Below, piece after piece: positions 37,753-49,074 of a stretch of 64,000 bases of DNA (position 1 is its first letter; every line of letters begins with the position of its first letter). The translations under genes were made by a program, and so were the position numbers. The notes under the pieces were generated by a model. It was not told the origin of the DNA. It saw nothing but the letters and a program-made list of their open reading frames with translations, and ran no database searches. The stretch is from Prostheceraeus crozeri (taxonomy: Eukaryota; Platyhelminthes; Polycladida; Euryleptidae), in NCBI GenBank assembly GCA_907163375.1, contig CAJQUW010006148.1, positions 1-64,000 of the forward strand, written 5' to 3'.

Positions 37753-38163
37753 CTAAGTTTCTTTTATACAAAGTTGAATGTGAATATGTGAAATTGCTTC
37801 AATCACTAGACTGCTACCATGATGGTTAAATGCATCAAGATGTTGAGCAATTTTTCCCATATGTCTTTCAAAAAATTCTTCAGGATTATCTGCAACTTCC
37901 ATCGAATAAGAAGCAAAGTGGAAGGAACGATCTTCTACCTCTTCTTTCCCAAAATGGCTGAAATGAATTTTTGCAACTAATCTCGCCATTACAATTCTAT
38001 TAGAAAACGTTTCCATTAACTTCAAAAATAGAGTGCTAGCAATACCAATAACTGATTTGATGTTGATCTCATCTTTATGAAAAGTTATCACATAATCTTG
38101 AATAGTTCCCTTTAAGTTTTGACTATGAAAACTTAATGTTCTACAATCATTTGAGAAAGACAT
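37753..38163 (-). CDS. Unknown protein resembling a PolB N-terminal region, element 2
   Basis: About 136 residues. RLVAKIHFSHFGKEEVEDRS and FFERHMGKIAQHLDAFNHHG, then SSLVIEAISHIHIQL, recall the small domain that precedes the exonuclease in Polinton PolBs (copy B has FESMILKLENCIIEAQLRESG and WRFVKILSKKIVI in a similar order). The polymerase of this element lies elsewhere (7513-8651), so this is a separate gene or a displaced piece. Weak. Confidence 0.4.
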   Translation of the reverse strand: MSFSNDCRTLSFHSQNLKGTIQDYVITFHKDEINIKSVIGIASTLFLKLMETFSNRIVMARLVAKIHFSHFGKEEVEDRSFHFASYSMEVADNPEEFFERHMGKIAQHLDAFNHHGSSLVIEAISHIHIQLCIKET

Positions 38164-38249
38164 TATCATCCTTCATCTATCCCACCCGTTGCATGAAAAT
38201 AACAAATCTCTTCATAAAGCATCTATTAAACGACTTGAACAAGCATGCA

Positions 38250-38780
38250 TTACACATTTTGGGTTTGAAACAGATAAAATAGATACAGTTGGTAGCAATC
38301 ATATAAAGAGCAATGATGACCAAACATTACTTTAGCAGTGTTGAGATATGGAGGAAAAAAGCATTGATCATGAATGTAGCGACTACAACGAACATTTAAA
38401 ATAGGAACACTCAATTCCTTAGAACGTTTAGTGACTTCATGGTAGTGTTGCCTAACTCTACTATCCCAAGGTGGGAGTAGAATATCATTGATGATTAGAT
38501 TTGGAAATAGTTTCTTCTCCTTAGTAGGATCATTGCAAAAGATACATACAACACTAAAAGCTGCTAACCATCTTTTAAAGTCAATAAGAAGAGCACATTT
38601 ATTAGAAAAGCCATAGTCTTGCAAGTATTGCTGATTAAGTCCGTGGATGTGTTTTCTCGCCCAGCTATCAGCGTTGGGATCACACTTGGCATGTTGATGG
38701 TAGACACTAACAAGTTGATACGACCAATTGTCCATAGCAATAACACTGAGCTCCTGTGCAGGTTCACCCTCACAATCCAT
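38250..38780 (-). CDS. DEDD 3'-5' exonuclease-like protein, element 2
   Basis: 176 residues. MDCEGE at the N terminus provides the D-x-E pair of exonuclease motif I. ARKHIHGLNQQYLQDYGF, followed by LLIDFKRWL, matches the DnaQ/RNase T-like block that begins with a conserved HGI/HGL, and VVCIFCNDPTKEKKLF follows as motif II would (a C-x-ND strand). The predicted role is trimming nucleic acid ends. Motif III is not obvious to me. Whole ORF. Confidence 0.45.
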   Translation of the reverse strand: MDCEGEPAQELSVIAMDNWSYQLVSVYHQHAKCDPNADSWARKHIHGLNQQYLQDYGFSNKCALLIDFKRWLAAFSVVCIFCNDPTKEKKLFPNLIINDILLPPWDSRVRQHYHEVTKRSKELSVPILNVRCSRYIHDQCFFPPYLNTAKVMFGHHCSLYDCYQLYLFYLFQTQNV

Positions 38781-38820
38781 AAAAATGATGATAGTTGACT
38801 AAAAAGGAAATTACAAATTT

Positions 38821-39208
38821 TTACACATCTGATGAAAAATCCTGTAACATATTACAAAATGATGAAGTACATCGATGCTGCTCACGACAAAATACACAAA
38901 TAACATGATGGCAGCGAAGAAGTAAAATGTATCTGATAAGTCCACGTCTACGACACTCAAAGCACATGAGCGAATTGTCATAAGGTAGAGATAGGTAAGG
39001 ACTACTGATTCTCCTTCTTTGGCCTGCGTTTAGCTGAAGCATTCTTCTCTGACTTGCGCTTTGTACCGCTCTCGTTGAGGATTTGATCAATAATGTCATG
39101 AACGTCTGGTTGCTTTGGCATATATAGGATGGATTGAGCATGCATCGATATAGAGGCTAATTTGTTGTTCTGGTGATAGCCATTATATTCCACTGATAGC
39201 AAAACCAA
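38821..39208 (-). pseudogene. Basic region plus RING-like zinc motif, element 2
   Basis: The 3' part encodes MCFECRRRGLIRYILLLRCHH followed by CVFCREQHRC, a RING-type cysteine/histidine pattern. The 5' part in another frame has GTKRKSEKNASAKRRPKKEN, a nuclear-localisation-like basic stretch. It looks like one broken gene or two overlapping ones. Confidence 0.4.
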
Positions 39209-39250
39209 TATTCCAAGTGCCTTCTGCGAGGTCTTAACATCTGATGGGTG

Positions 39251-39815
39251 TCACTTTATCTCCTTCCTTTTTATAGTATGAGCACCAATGCGATAATGGT
39301 AAAGAAAGCTTTTTACCATCCCATATCTTTCTGTATGGAGCATCATTGTCGTCTCTCGCTTCCATTCCTTGCTAAGGGAAGTAGGGATGTTCATATTTAA
39401 TGTTGCAAACTCTTCAGTAATATCGAGTTGGCGATGAATGTATGGATTAACAGGAATGACTACGTAGTCCCCATACTGATTGTTCAATATCTTCACTTCA
39501 GTGGAAGGAATCATTCCCGTTTGCAATACTATGCCATGATCGCAATAACGTATGGCTTGTCTAAGTTTATGCTGTGGTGGGGTAGGATTATGTACCTTTG
39601 TTGTCTCTTCTACTGGCCTCAGCATAAGACGATCTGATTGTAGAGATCCTTGTAACGTCTGAACACTGTCTTGTCCTGTAAATGTAGTAGATGTAGTAGA
39701 TGCCTGAAAATAAAAGAGATGCTATTAAGTTAAGACTCAAGGAAGGAAGGTTCCGATTTACCATTTCAGATGGATAATATAGTAGGAATGTAGAGGGAGA
39801 ACGTGCGTCCGACAC
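39251..39815 (-). CDS. Unrecognised gene, possibly spliced, at the right end of element 2
   Basis: The main ORF (39251-39625) has MLRPVEETTKVHNPTPPQHK, then CDHGIVLQTGMIPSTEV and YHYRIGAHTIKR. Upstream is a short ORF starting MSDARSPSTFLLYYPSEM. Between them lies GTAAATCGG ... TTTTATTTTCAG, which looks like a short GT-AG intron of about 60 bp. I recognise no family; it could belong to element 2 or to neighbouring DNA. Confidence 0.35.
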
Positions 39816-41495
39816 CTGTGTGACTCAAAGATAGAATGATTGTCACTCTGAAAACCTCATTATTTATGGAGAAATGCTGGATTCTCATTGGATGTGCTCC
39901 TCCTTGGCCAATGACATCAAGCTGAATCCAAATCTGGCCTTAGTTTTCACGTTCGAGGCTTCCTTTATCCGCTACAGCCACTTTCTCACTCAAAAACCAT
40001 CTGACGGCGCTCTTACATGACCAAAAGTCTCAATGTCACTCTCAAGACTCAGCAATGAAAGATAGGGCCAAACTGTGCTTTTCAATGAATTTGTGGCACT
40101 CTTAGCTTTCAAACGAGCTATCGCACGACTCTCTACCATTTCTAGAAGCAAAGTTGGAAGATCGCTGCCGAGGGTGGGGGGTCGAAGTTCCTCGTTGTTT
40201 GGCCTACGACTTTGGAAACAAGTTCCCTGGACCCAAAATTGGCCAAAAAGTCCAAATCCGCCGTCCATTTTCATCTACGAGACTTCGTTTAGCCGCTACA
40301 ACCACTTTCTCACTCAAAAACACACCTAAACCACACCTACACCCAAGAAACACCACATGTCAACCCAGAATTTCATCAGGAAACCAAATCTAAACACAAA
40401 ATAAACCTACTACCATCCCTACACACCGAAAACAAAGACCGCTGCCCAAGAACAACCACGACGGTCGACCAAAACACACCCGGCCGGTCGACCCAGAACC
40501 ACACCAACCCAACTCGCGCTCCAGAGGGGGCTGCTGTGCGCAGTTGAGAGGATTCCTTACTACTGGCAGTCGTATTACAGAGGTTACAGGAGAGCAAGAT
40601 AAATGTTTTGGGTGAGGCAACGAATCGGCATCGGCATTGCCAGGGGTGATGGCCTTAGTGTTAGTGTAGCCAGTGCTAAGGCAGCGTCCAGACAATAACT
40701 ATTTTCCTTATCTCCTACTTTTGCTATAATTGTTTTTTTATGAACATATTTCTGAAAAACAAGTTGTACGAGATTGACGGTGCGAACGGAGTTATCAAAT
40801 GCGTTTTCATAGCAAATGCAATAAGGTCTTGTGTTAATAGGCACTATAAAATCATAAAATATGTCTTCAAATTTATTAGGGAAGCATTTTCCCTTATTGA
40901 AGAAAAAAACGGATGTCATTTTCGGAGTAGCATGATTGGTATGACAGAACCTATAACATATCTGCAGATCTGAGATTCCACCAAGGGCTATTATGTTTAA
41001 TTGTTTACCCTATCCATACCGGGTGGGAGGGTCGGTCCTTCTGTGCTGATATCGTAAAACTGAACAGCTCAGCCAATGCCTTTGTGACCTTCATTTTTAG
41101 CATGCATGTAGGCTACTTTGAACTTTTTCACTAATAATCGATAGATTCGACTTACTGGAAGTTTAATTTTATGACCTAAATTGTATTTTGAAAAGTAGGT
41201 AGTTTTTTCGAGAATTTTGCCCTTTTTGTAGCATTTTGCGTGATAACTTTTAACGAAGCACATCGATTCTCGATATGAGTGCAGTATTTTTATAAATATG
41301 AGTCCATCTATCATCTCATGTTTATCTTATAAGACATCGAATGGAATATTTGAATTCATCAGTTCTGTATGTAAATACATTAGTGGTCTATGTAAACTTG
41401 AGTCGTATTCCTTGTTCAAATGAATCGGATCAATCACTTTTGAAGTCATATGCAGCTTTCATGGACATTCGACATTCTATGATAATAAAGGACTA
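39816..41495. other. Gene-poor stretch right of element 2
   Basis: No convincing gene. A diverged unit with CCACTTTCTCACTCAAAAAC occurs at about 39940-40003 and 40255-40320, about 310 bp apart. The segment 40380-40540 is unusually GC-rich. The real right TIR of element 2 may lie here but cannot be identified without its partner. Confidence 0.5.
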
Positions 41496-41644
41496 CACCT
41501 TTTCAAGTTTAAGTTCATCCAACGTAAGATGTAATTCATCCAGTATAACTTATATTTCAGATGCTGTGACTTTTAAGATATTTTTGAGTTGGAAAGAGCC
41601 AGGAATTTTTTAGATGTTGATTATTATTATAACTAAGTTATGAT

Positions 41645-41688
41645 GTACAAAATTTTTCGATTACCATCCAGTTATCATCTTCAGGTAC
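41645..41688 (-). ncRNA. Hammerhead-ribozyme-like motif, PLE 1 end
   Basis: Read on the minus strand: GTAC, CTGAAGA, a stem with one mismatch (GATAAC/GTAATC), GAAA, a palindromic stem III (AAATTT), then T and GTAC closing stem I. PLE terminal repeats are known to carry minimal hammerheads. Confidence 0.6.
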
Positions 41689-41902
41689 AAAAGACTAGGG
41701 TTAGTAGAAGTTTGAAATATGAGGAATTTGAAAATGATATTTACAATGAGATGATGATAATTTACAATGATATGATATGATAGGATGTAGATATGAGCAG
41801 GTTGTATACTGGATTACATATCTTTACCAGTAGCAAAAATTGACTTGACACGATTGATGAATTCCATGGCAGATGAGGTAGTGAAAAAATGAGAAGTTAT
41901 TA

Positions 41903-42103
41903 TTAGTAAAAAAGGAAATCGTCGGAATGTTGTATTTGACACGTTCTAATATGCTTAAATACGGAAGGTGAAGGATTTGTGGTATGTTCTTTGAAGCGGA
42001 CGTGAAGAGGTCGTATGGTACTGCCAATATGAAATTCATCACACTTGTTGCAGTTGATTTTGTAGATAATGTTTCTTCGGTTGCATAATTTTTTGTTTTT
42101 CAT
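41903..42103 (-). CDS. GIY-YIG endonuclease domain, PLE 1
   Basis: NIIYKINCNKCDEFHIGSTI followed by RPLHVRFKEH is the GIY-YIG core (Y...YIG-like pair, conserved R and E/H). In PLEs this domain is C-terminal to the reverse transcriptase and nicks the target for primed reverse transcription. Here it lies in a different frame from the RT, so it is probably separated by a frame change. Confidence 0.8.
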   Translation of the reverse strand: MKNKKLCNRRNIIYKINCNKCDEFHIGSTIRPLHVRFKEHTTNPSPSVFKHIRTCQIQHSDDFLFY

Positions 42104-42291
42104 TTTGCAGTTGGCAAGAGAACATGATAGAGTTGTACTTGTTTTATTTTGTTTCAGTTGTTGACGAAATGTTTTATTGCGTCTTGTTAGTCGAATATTA
42201 AATCTATGCCGTTGAAAAACGCGTTTATCCGTGAGTCAACGTTGTCTGAAATGCATGGGAAAGGGAAATATTTTTATTCATCCATTGATTG

Positions 42292-43553
42292 CTATCTATT
42301 TTTCGTTTTGTTGTTTTCTTGTGCTGTTGTATTTTTCGAGGATTTTATAATTTGTTCGTTATAGCCATTTATGCGTAAAAGGTTGTCGAAATCTTTCTCG
42401 TGTTTCATGCGTGATGATTCATCTGAACACCGATCAGAAATTCTCTTCTTTTCATTTATTATAAAATTCGTTTTGGTCTTTGTTGGCATGTTAGAATCAG
42501 AATGTACAAAAATGTTCTTTTTAGCTGATTTTTTGTAGAATTCGAATCGTACTCCATTAGATGATATTGTGACTGTAAAGTCAAGAAGACTTAAAGTTTT
42601 TCGATTTTTAGGATATTCAATTTCGAATTTTATATCAGGATGTTGCGCGTTCAGAGCTTGTGAAAAGTCTAAAGCTTGTTCTTCACTATTCGCTAAAGCA
42701 AAGCAATCATCAATATATCGTTTGAATAAAGGTAGTTGGCTTATGTTTTGAAGAGTGTTGTTTTCTATTGTTTCAACAAAAATAGATGCCAATAATCCTG
42801 ATAGAGAGTTACCCATAGGCGGGCCTTTGATTTGCTGGTAGATAAAACCATGGTAATGAAAAAATGTACCTATTATGTAGAATACGAGTAATGTTGAGAA
42901 GATCTTGATTTTTTTTTTATAGATAAACATCTGATATGAGGAATATTATTGTCTTTGAGCTTGTTTATCATTGCTGATATAGCGTCGTCGATGGGGATTG
43001 AAGTGTACATTGACACGATGTCGTAACTATATGGGTAGAGTTCTTGATAATGTTTCACGCTTTTTATGGAATTAATTAGCTGAAGACTTGATTCTAGATG
43101 TGATGGGATGCGGTTAGTCATGGGTGATAATATATTTGTCAATAGCCACGATATTTTCTCGGTCGGTCCTTTTTTGTTCGAGACAATGGGTCGTATTTTT
43201 AATTGTTCACTTTGCTTATGGGTTTTGATCAAATGATAAAATCGAGGCATTGCAGAATTAGTTGTGGCATAACTGATTGTAATGAAAGTTGAAAAATTTC
43301 TTTCTTTCGCAATGTTTTTCCAAACTAGATTTATTTTCTGTTCAATAGTTTTAGTAGTTAAACGCGGAATTCTTTTATATGTAGAAAGATCGGCCAAATG
43401 ATTCGTTCCAGCTTCGTCGTAAATGTCACTATTTATAACACAGAATTCGGATCCTTTATCCGAAGGTAAAAAAGTAAGCTCTTTGGTTATTAAATTTTCT
43501 AGAATTTGCTTTTCAGATGATGAAAGATTCGAGTATTTTGGTTGAAATTTCAC
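42292..43553 (-). pseudogene. Reverse transcriptase of PLE 1
   Basis: Two frames (42873-43553 and 42292-42930) cover the PLE RT. The first has FLPSDKGSEFCVIN, then PRFYHLIKTHKQ, RPIVSNKKGPTEKISWLL and YDIVSMYTSIPIDDAI (motif A). The second has KGPPMGNSLSGLLASIFVE (motif B) and KRYIDDCFAL (motif C, YIDD). The two overlap around 42873-42930 in different frames, so the gene is interrupted there. Confidence 0.88.
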
Positions 43554-43804
43554 ATCTTCAACTATCTTCAGTTCGTAAAAAAGTTGATGGAGTTTGGCTT
43601 CAATTTATAAATCGTGTCAGGTCAATTTTTGCTACTGGTAAAGATATGTAATCCAGTATACAACCTGCTCATATCTACATCCTATCATATCATATCATTG
43701 TAAATTGCCATATCTTTTCATATCATTGTAAATTATCATCATCTCATTGTAAATATCATTTTCAAATTCCTCATATTTCAAACTTCTACTAACCCTAGTC
43801 TTTT

Positions 43805-43848
43805 GTACCTGAAGATGATAACTGGATGGTAATCGAAAAATTTTGTAC
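43805..43848 (+). ncRNA. Hammerhead-ribozyme-like motif, other end of PLE 1
   Basis: Same motif as 41645-41688 in the inverted repeat, on the plus strand: GTAC-CTGAAGA...GAAA-AATTTT-GTAC. Confidence 0.6.
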
Positions 43849-44182
43849 ATCATAACTTATAATAATAATTAACATCTAAAAAATTCCTGGCTCTTTCCAA
43901 CTCAAAAATATCTTATCATGACTGGCCAAGGCATCTTCCAAGTACTCACAAGCTGCTATGACTTTTGTTTCATCCAATGTAAGATATAATTCATCTCATA
44001 GAAGTTTAAGTTCATCCAACATAACTTATATTTCAGATGCTATGACATTATTTTCATCCAGCACAACTTATAGTTTAGATATCGTAATTTTAGATTCATC
44101 GAATGTATAACACTGATTTCAGTCATTCATAAAACTTTGCCTTTTGAATATCTGCTACTCATACGTAAGCACTTTCGATATA

Positions 44183-45290
44183 ATGACAACGTCAGAAGAG
44201 GAATCGTCAATGTCATCTGAATTAACACAGGAGAGCCTGGGGATAAGAAAACGAGGAAAGTACCACATCTTTAGCATGAAAGATCGAGAACGTGTTTTAG
44301 CTTCAGCAGATAGAGGAGAGGACTGGAGAATAGCTGCGAGTATGCTGAACATAAAAAAGGATACAGCATATCACTGGATAAAAGAAGGAAGAATAGAGAA
44401 AAAGAAACAAAGAGGTTATAAAAAGAAAAGCCTTTCTGAAGATCAAATTTGTCAACTTGCTACATGGTTTGAAGAGAACAATCAATTCACTCTGACATCT
44501 GCAAGCATAAAAGTCCTAGAATTTGTAATTTCCGTCTCAGCAACGATAATTGGAAATAATTTAGAAGGTAGATTCATCTCTTTTAAGAAAGTTCATCATG
44601 AACCTACTGGAATGAACTACTGGAATAAACAAAGAGAAACGACGGCAGTATGTTATCTCACTGTGTGACTTGCTTCGAGAAAGCAAACAGATTATCTACA
44701 TGGGTGAGACTAACTTCAACCTCTTTTGCAAGCGAACGAAGGGCTGGGCACGAGTTGGGGATCGTGCGAAAGTTATCCTCCCAAACAGCAGAGGACCGAA
44801 TCTCCATCTTATCAGTGGAATAAGCAATTCCGGATTGATTAATCCAGTAACCAAGCGAGGAAGCTTCAAGTCAGAAAATGCGAATGATTGGGTCAAGCAA
44901 ATGCTGGAAGTGTATCATCAACAAGGGCATAATTTGGACAACATCGTTTTGGTGTGTGATAATGCACCATGCCATTCGAGTTTGGAAGAAATTTTGACGG
45001 ATGAAATGTTTAGTGGCGTTAACATACTTAGGTTGGCTCCGTACTCCCCGATGCTGAACCCTATCGAAAATAGATGGAGCAAAGTGAAGGCAAATGCTAA
45101 GAGGAGTATTGGAGAGCCTACTACTATTGCAGCTACTCCACTCGGCGAGCAGCGATTGAGGATGCTAGAAGAGGCAGTTGTGTCTGCGTTTGCTAACATT
45201 ACCCCTCAAGATTGTATGAGATGTGTGAACCATTCGACTTTGTTTCATCCTCCAACTTTAGATATGCAAGATATGGAAGTTGGTAATTAG
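44183..45290 (+). pseudogene. IS630-type DDE transposase (broken)
   Basis: The first ORF has a homeodomain-like HTH (DRERVLASADRGEDWRIAAS, then AYHWIKEGR). The second has IIYMGETNFNLFCKRTKGW, LVCDNAPCHSS and YSPMLNPIENRWSKVK. The order is that of IS630/Tc1 transposases, but the first catalytic Asp is Gly here (MGET for the usual DET), and the two frames meet at 44668-44670 with a stop plus frame change. It is therefore dead. Confidence 0.85.
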
Positions 45291-46671
45291 TTTTTCATAA
45301 TCACCACTTTTCTGATTTGTTATTTGTTCTATGGTTGAAAAAAAGATCAATGATTTTGCTTCGAAATGATGTGTTTTCCTAATATACTATTATTCCCTAC
45401 TTTAAATTTTGCTTTAATTGAATACAAAAAGAATTCGCAATTGAATTATTTCAATAATCCTTCTTGATTAATCAATTGCATTGATTAGATGTCGTTATCT
45501 GAATGAAAATGGCCAGCCTTTTTCCAAATAAATGGGAAATGATGAATCATATGGTAATCTGTGAGACTATGCCCATCACAAACTTTTTTAATTGTAAGAT
45601 CTATTTCATAATTGACCCTCAGAGACCTGAGCTTTTTCACACCCTCTGAGACCTGAGGGAGGGGTCCAGTGGACTCCTTCTACAAATTCTTAATTTACAT
45701 GCTTTAATCGATATCAAATCATTAGGAAAGTTGATTTCAAGTAAAGCAATGATGTTTTGTCGAGCCAGTCGATATAACTGATCCTTTCAGTGTCTTCCAG
45801 CCTTCCCAGTGAGCACATGCGAGCGAAAATGTGGTGGTTTTGTAATTCAACGATGCAATGTAACATGTACTGTCGCCATGTAACCTTAGATAGTTGATTT
45901 TAATGAAATCGATTTATTCCATGCAGACCTAACATTTGGCCATTTTTTCAAATTTATCCATATCAATCGGAAATAGGCCTAAACTGAGCCGGAATTGCTG
46001 CATTTTGAGACCCTCAAAACAGCTGTGGAGATCTCAAACTCATCAATACTGGTGTGAAAACTTTGTCAACAGTCTGTTTTTAGTGAAAATGTCAAATAGT
46101 TTAAATATGAATATAATGATAGCTTTCATTTTGAACATTTATGCTGATTTGCTCATGTGGGACAACCAGTCATGCACCATCATGTGCAAAAAGAAAATAT
46201 TCACATTTTGCGATCTTCTAGCATAATGCACATGCACGAGCATGATGCAAGCAATGAACAAATGAATTTCACTCATTAGGCTATGTGCCATTGTGGACAT
46301 GCACAAAGTCATTTTTCATCTGATAGTAAAAATTTTGTTATGAGAATTTCTGCACCCTCTGAGATCTTTGGCATATCTACCATACTTCTACTAATTCAAT
46401 TGAAATGAAAACAAAACATGTAGAATAATTGCCAAAAATGATGATTTTACATGGGCATGAGCAGTTGATATGTCTTCAACACAAAAAGTAAAATAGAAAA
46501 ATATAGCTCCCTCTGATGCTTTAATTTAGATAAATTGTATAACAGCTATCCTCTGAATAAATTGCAACGTTTAAGTAATTAATGTAAATGCTAAAAGTGA
46601 AGGCATGAAATTGGACGTGGGCTTTGGATCTGGTACTGTAGGGTATTTAAAGCAATTGTGCCCCGGTGTGA
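45291..46671. other. No gene seen
   Basis: Internal sequence of the IS630-type element with no ORF of note and no repeat I can resolve. Confidence 0.5.
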
Positions 46672-47225
46672 TTTTATAAATGAAAAATAACGCCAGAAGT
46701 CTCATAATAATCGTGTGTTGCCACAAACGCGTTTCGTCTGCTCTCAGTCGGTGTGACACGCAGAATGAACCAAAACTGATGGAGACATGAATACAGTTAA
46801 TATCGATCAAGCAATGGACAGTCACAGGTCAAGCAAGCGCGAAGTGAATAAGTGAATAAGTAGTAGCTGAAGTACATATATAGAAAAATTACTAATAGGA
46901 AAAGAAAAATCGTTTACATTATAGATGAAGAGAAAGTAAAAATTACCAAGGTAAAAGTAACGTTAACAAGTGCTCCTTCTGAGCACACAAGTTTTGGTGT
47001 AAGCCGCTTTATTGCTAGGGCCTCGAGTATGCGCAAGTGCCAGGGCCTGTGATGACGGTAGGACATCACAGTATTGTATGATGGTATGACATCACAATGA
47101 CAGTATTCATGTCTCCATCAGTTTTGGTTCATTCTGCGTGTCACACCGACTAAGAGCAGACGAAACGCGTTTGTGGCAATACACGATTACAATGAGACTT
47201 CTGGCGTTATTTTTCATTTATAAAA
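46672..47225. mobile_element. MITE-like element with about 120-bp inverted repeats
   Basis: 46672-46797 and 47102-47225 are inverted copies (ends TTTTATAAATG and CATTTATAAAA; inner GGTTCATTCTGCGTGTCACAC). A central 300 bp contains no ORF. The target duplication is unclear. Confidence 0.75.
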
Positions 47226-47717
47226 ACTGTAGGGAACTACAAGATTCATGTGAAATGTACAAAGCATTGGAACACAAGTGTAGAAATTGTGCCTGTACGA
47301 ATTAGATCGCTCGGAGGAGTTGAAAAATTGAATGGCATCATCTAATTGAACGCCACCTCTAATTAAACGGCAGTGCGGGGAAATGTTCGAAAAATAGAGC
47401 GGCATGCCACTGTAATAGAGGTTTTACAGTATTCTTAATTACTATTAATGAGGAAAATAAATTACTTATGACTTATGACTTATTATATTAATACATACAG
47501 GCGTTAAACTTAAATTTTCAATAATAGCTATGATGCATTTTATATGATATACATAGAATTTGGTAGGCCTACCTTTCAGTTTCTGTAGGCCTACAATTTC
47601 TGTCATAAAGAGTGCATGGGCCTACATACATTGTGCCAAGTATTGCTTGAAAACAATGTCAAAGTACATCATACTCATAGCGTATTATTATCACAATCAT
47701 TTCAGAAAACTCAATAC

Positions 47718-48314
47718 TTACTTACCATCAGTTGGTGACGTGTTTTCAACCGTGACAGAGACTCCGAAGTCGACTTCATAATCCTCCGCATCGCCCTCAT
47801 CAGTAGATTGAAGTAATTGAAGTAGATATTGGCCAGGACGGTCAGCGACAGCGTCAACTCGGTCGAGAGTATTTGCTTTTGATGTACACGCATCTTTCGG
47901 CGAAGAGCCCAGTACATGTATAGCTCGATCACAATCAAAGGTGTTTATCAAGTCTGATGGAGCATGAAGCTGTTCTGCAGGTACAATGTTTAGAACTCTT
48001 TCTGTGAGAGGAGATATCTCAACCCTTGATGGGCCAACACCGGTTCCGCGACATTCTTTTTTCTTTTCTGTTATTGTTTTCTTTGCATCTTGTTTTGTTC
48101 TCCTCCAAAATTCCTTCAGCTCTTTGCTTGACCTCTGTCCAACACCTATCGCATTGAATTCTTCCTCTATTGCTTTCCAAGCGTTTATCTTTCTTTGCAC
48201 CATTGGACCATGAGTACTTTTGTTTTCTATTTTGTTCATTCTCTGCGGATTTAGCAATTCAATCAATGTTGACTGTTCGATACTAGTGAAATTTTTGGCC
48301 CTTCTCTTTTTCAT
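47718..48314 (-). CDS. Myb/SANT-like DNA-binding protein exon
   Basis: 198 codons from MKKRRAKNFTSIEQSTLIEL. The helical segment with NAWKAIEEEFNAIG and SSKELKEFWRRTKQDAKKT is a Myb/SANT-like trihelix (MSANTD/NAIF1 type), the kind of second protein carried by Harbinger transposons. The frame ends near CTGATG|GTAAGT at 47726, a good splice donor, so further exons probably lie at lower coordinates. It may be a second gene of the IS630-type element, a nested Harbinger remnant, or captured DNA. Confidence 0.6.
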   Translation of the reverse strand: MKKRRAKNFTSIEQSTLIELLNPQRMNKIENKSTHGPMVQRKINAWKAIEEEFNAIGVGQRSSKELKEFWRRTKQDAKKTITEKKKECRGTGVGPSRVEISPLTERVLNIVPAEQLHAPSDLINTFDCDRAIHVLGSSPKDACTSKANTLDRVDAVADRPGQYLLQLLQSTDEGDAEDYEVDFGVSVTVENTSPTDGK

Positions 48315-49074
48315 TTTTGTTTTCTCCTCAGACACGCTCTTGATGCAAGAAGCTAATTTATGAAGATAACTGGCTAAGGGACGGAAGCGAAAGTTAATGA
48401 ATGAGTGAAACGGTCGCTTATGAGCGCAGGCCGATGCATTATCAGTAGAGTGACAAATTGCTTTCTTGATGCGAGATTGAAAGGTGGATTTGCATTGTGA
48501 GAGAAAAAACAATGATCACGGTGCAGTTATTTACTCTATTGATGCGACTGGCTTCGTCTGCATCGAGTGAATGACTCACTCAATGCCGAAGGAGTGATAA
48601 ACTGAGAATTCCACTGTCTTCATTCGAGGTCATACATTCCTCGACGCTACCAAGTTGTGTTCATGGGAACTTAAATTTTACAACGCGTCAAGATGAAAGT
48701 CTGCTAAACACTTGCTTCCAGATGACCTCTGTAAAGAACAAATCCTTCGAAAGTCATTGATTAGCTAGTCAGTGACTAATTTCATTCATCAAAATTGGTG
48801 CTTACCTTTTCTAATCGTTGACTTTCTTGCTGTTTAGCAAGTCATTGCTTAAGTGGTCGTTTAACGAATGTTGGTGCATACGGCTGTAAGAGATTATCTC
48901 GCGCTTACACATGCTAAACGATAACGAGTCATTCTAGTTAATCCGAACACCTAAATCCATTTCTATACTTGAGCTGAATAAGGCAGTCCGCACATTTTGA
49001 AGCGTAACACAGATAATCGTGGGACCATCGCGAAATGCATGTAAGGCCTATATTCCTGTCTGCGTAGTAGATAT

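Larger units (their letters stand above)
31622..39830 (-). mobile_element. Element 2 (older Polinton), right part
   Basis: Continuation of 7513-12243 beyond copy B. It holds a TBP-like gene on the plus strand, then a long minus-strand array: protease, major capsid protein, basic core protein, integrase, Cys-rich and Arg-rich small proteins, ATPase, a basic protein, RING-like proteins and a DEDD-exonuclease-like protein. The right end is uncertain, as no TIR partner exists in the window. Roughly eight to ten breaks mean an old fossil. Confidence 0.8.
41575..43954 (-). mobile_element. Penelope-like element 1, in the TIR of the IS630-type element
   Basis: 2380 bp flanked by a 12-bp duplication (GCTGTGACTTTT at 41563-41574, GCTATGACTTTT at 43955-43966). 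Minus-strand order: reverse transcriptase, then GIY-YIG endonuclease. The ends are inverted copies of about 270-295 bp (41575-41846 and 43618-43913). Probably broken once or twice; it is young relative to its host transposon. Confidence 0.88.

Noticed and set aside
37753-38163. Second PolB gene of element 2
   Set aside because: Only a weak resemblance to the small N-terminal domain; no exonuclease or polymerase motif follows, so it is listed only as an unknown protein.
40376-40919. Overlapping ORFs in a GC-richer segment
   Set aside because: Several frames on the same stretch are open with no domain or codon pattern; probably composition effects.
46672-47225. Target duplication for the MITE-like inverted repeat
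   Set aside because: ACTGTAGGG occurs on both sides but at unequal distances from the arms, so I could not accept it as a duplication.
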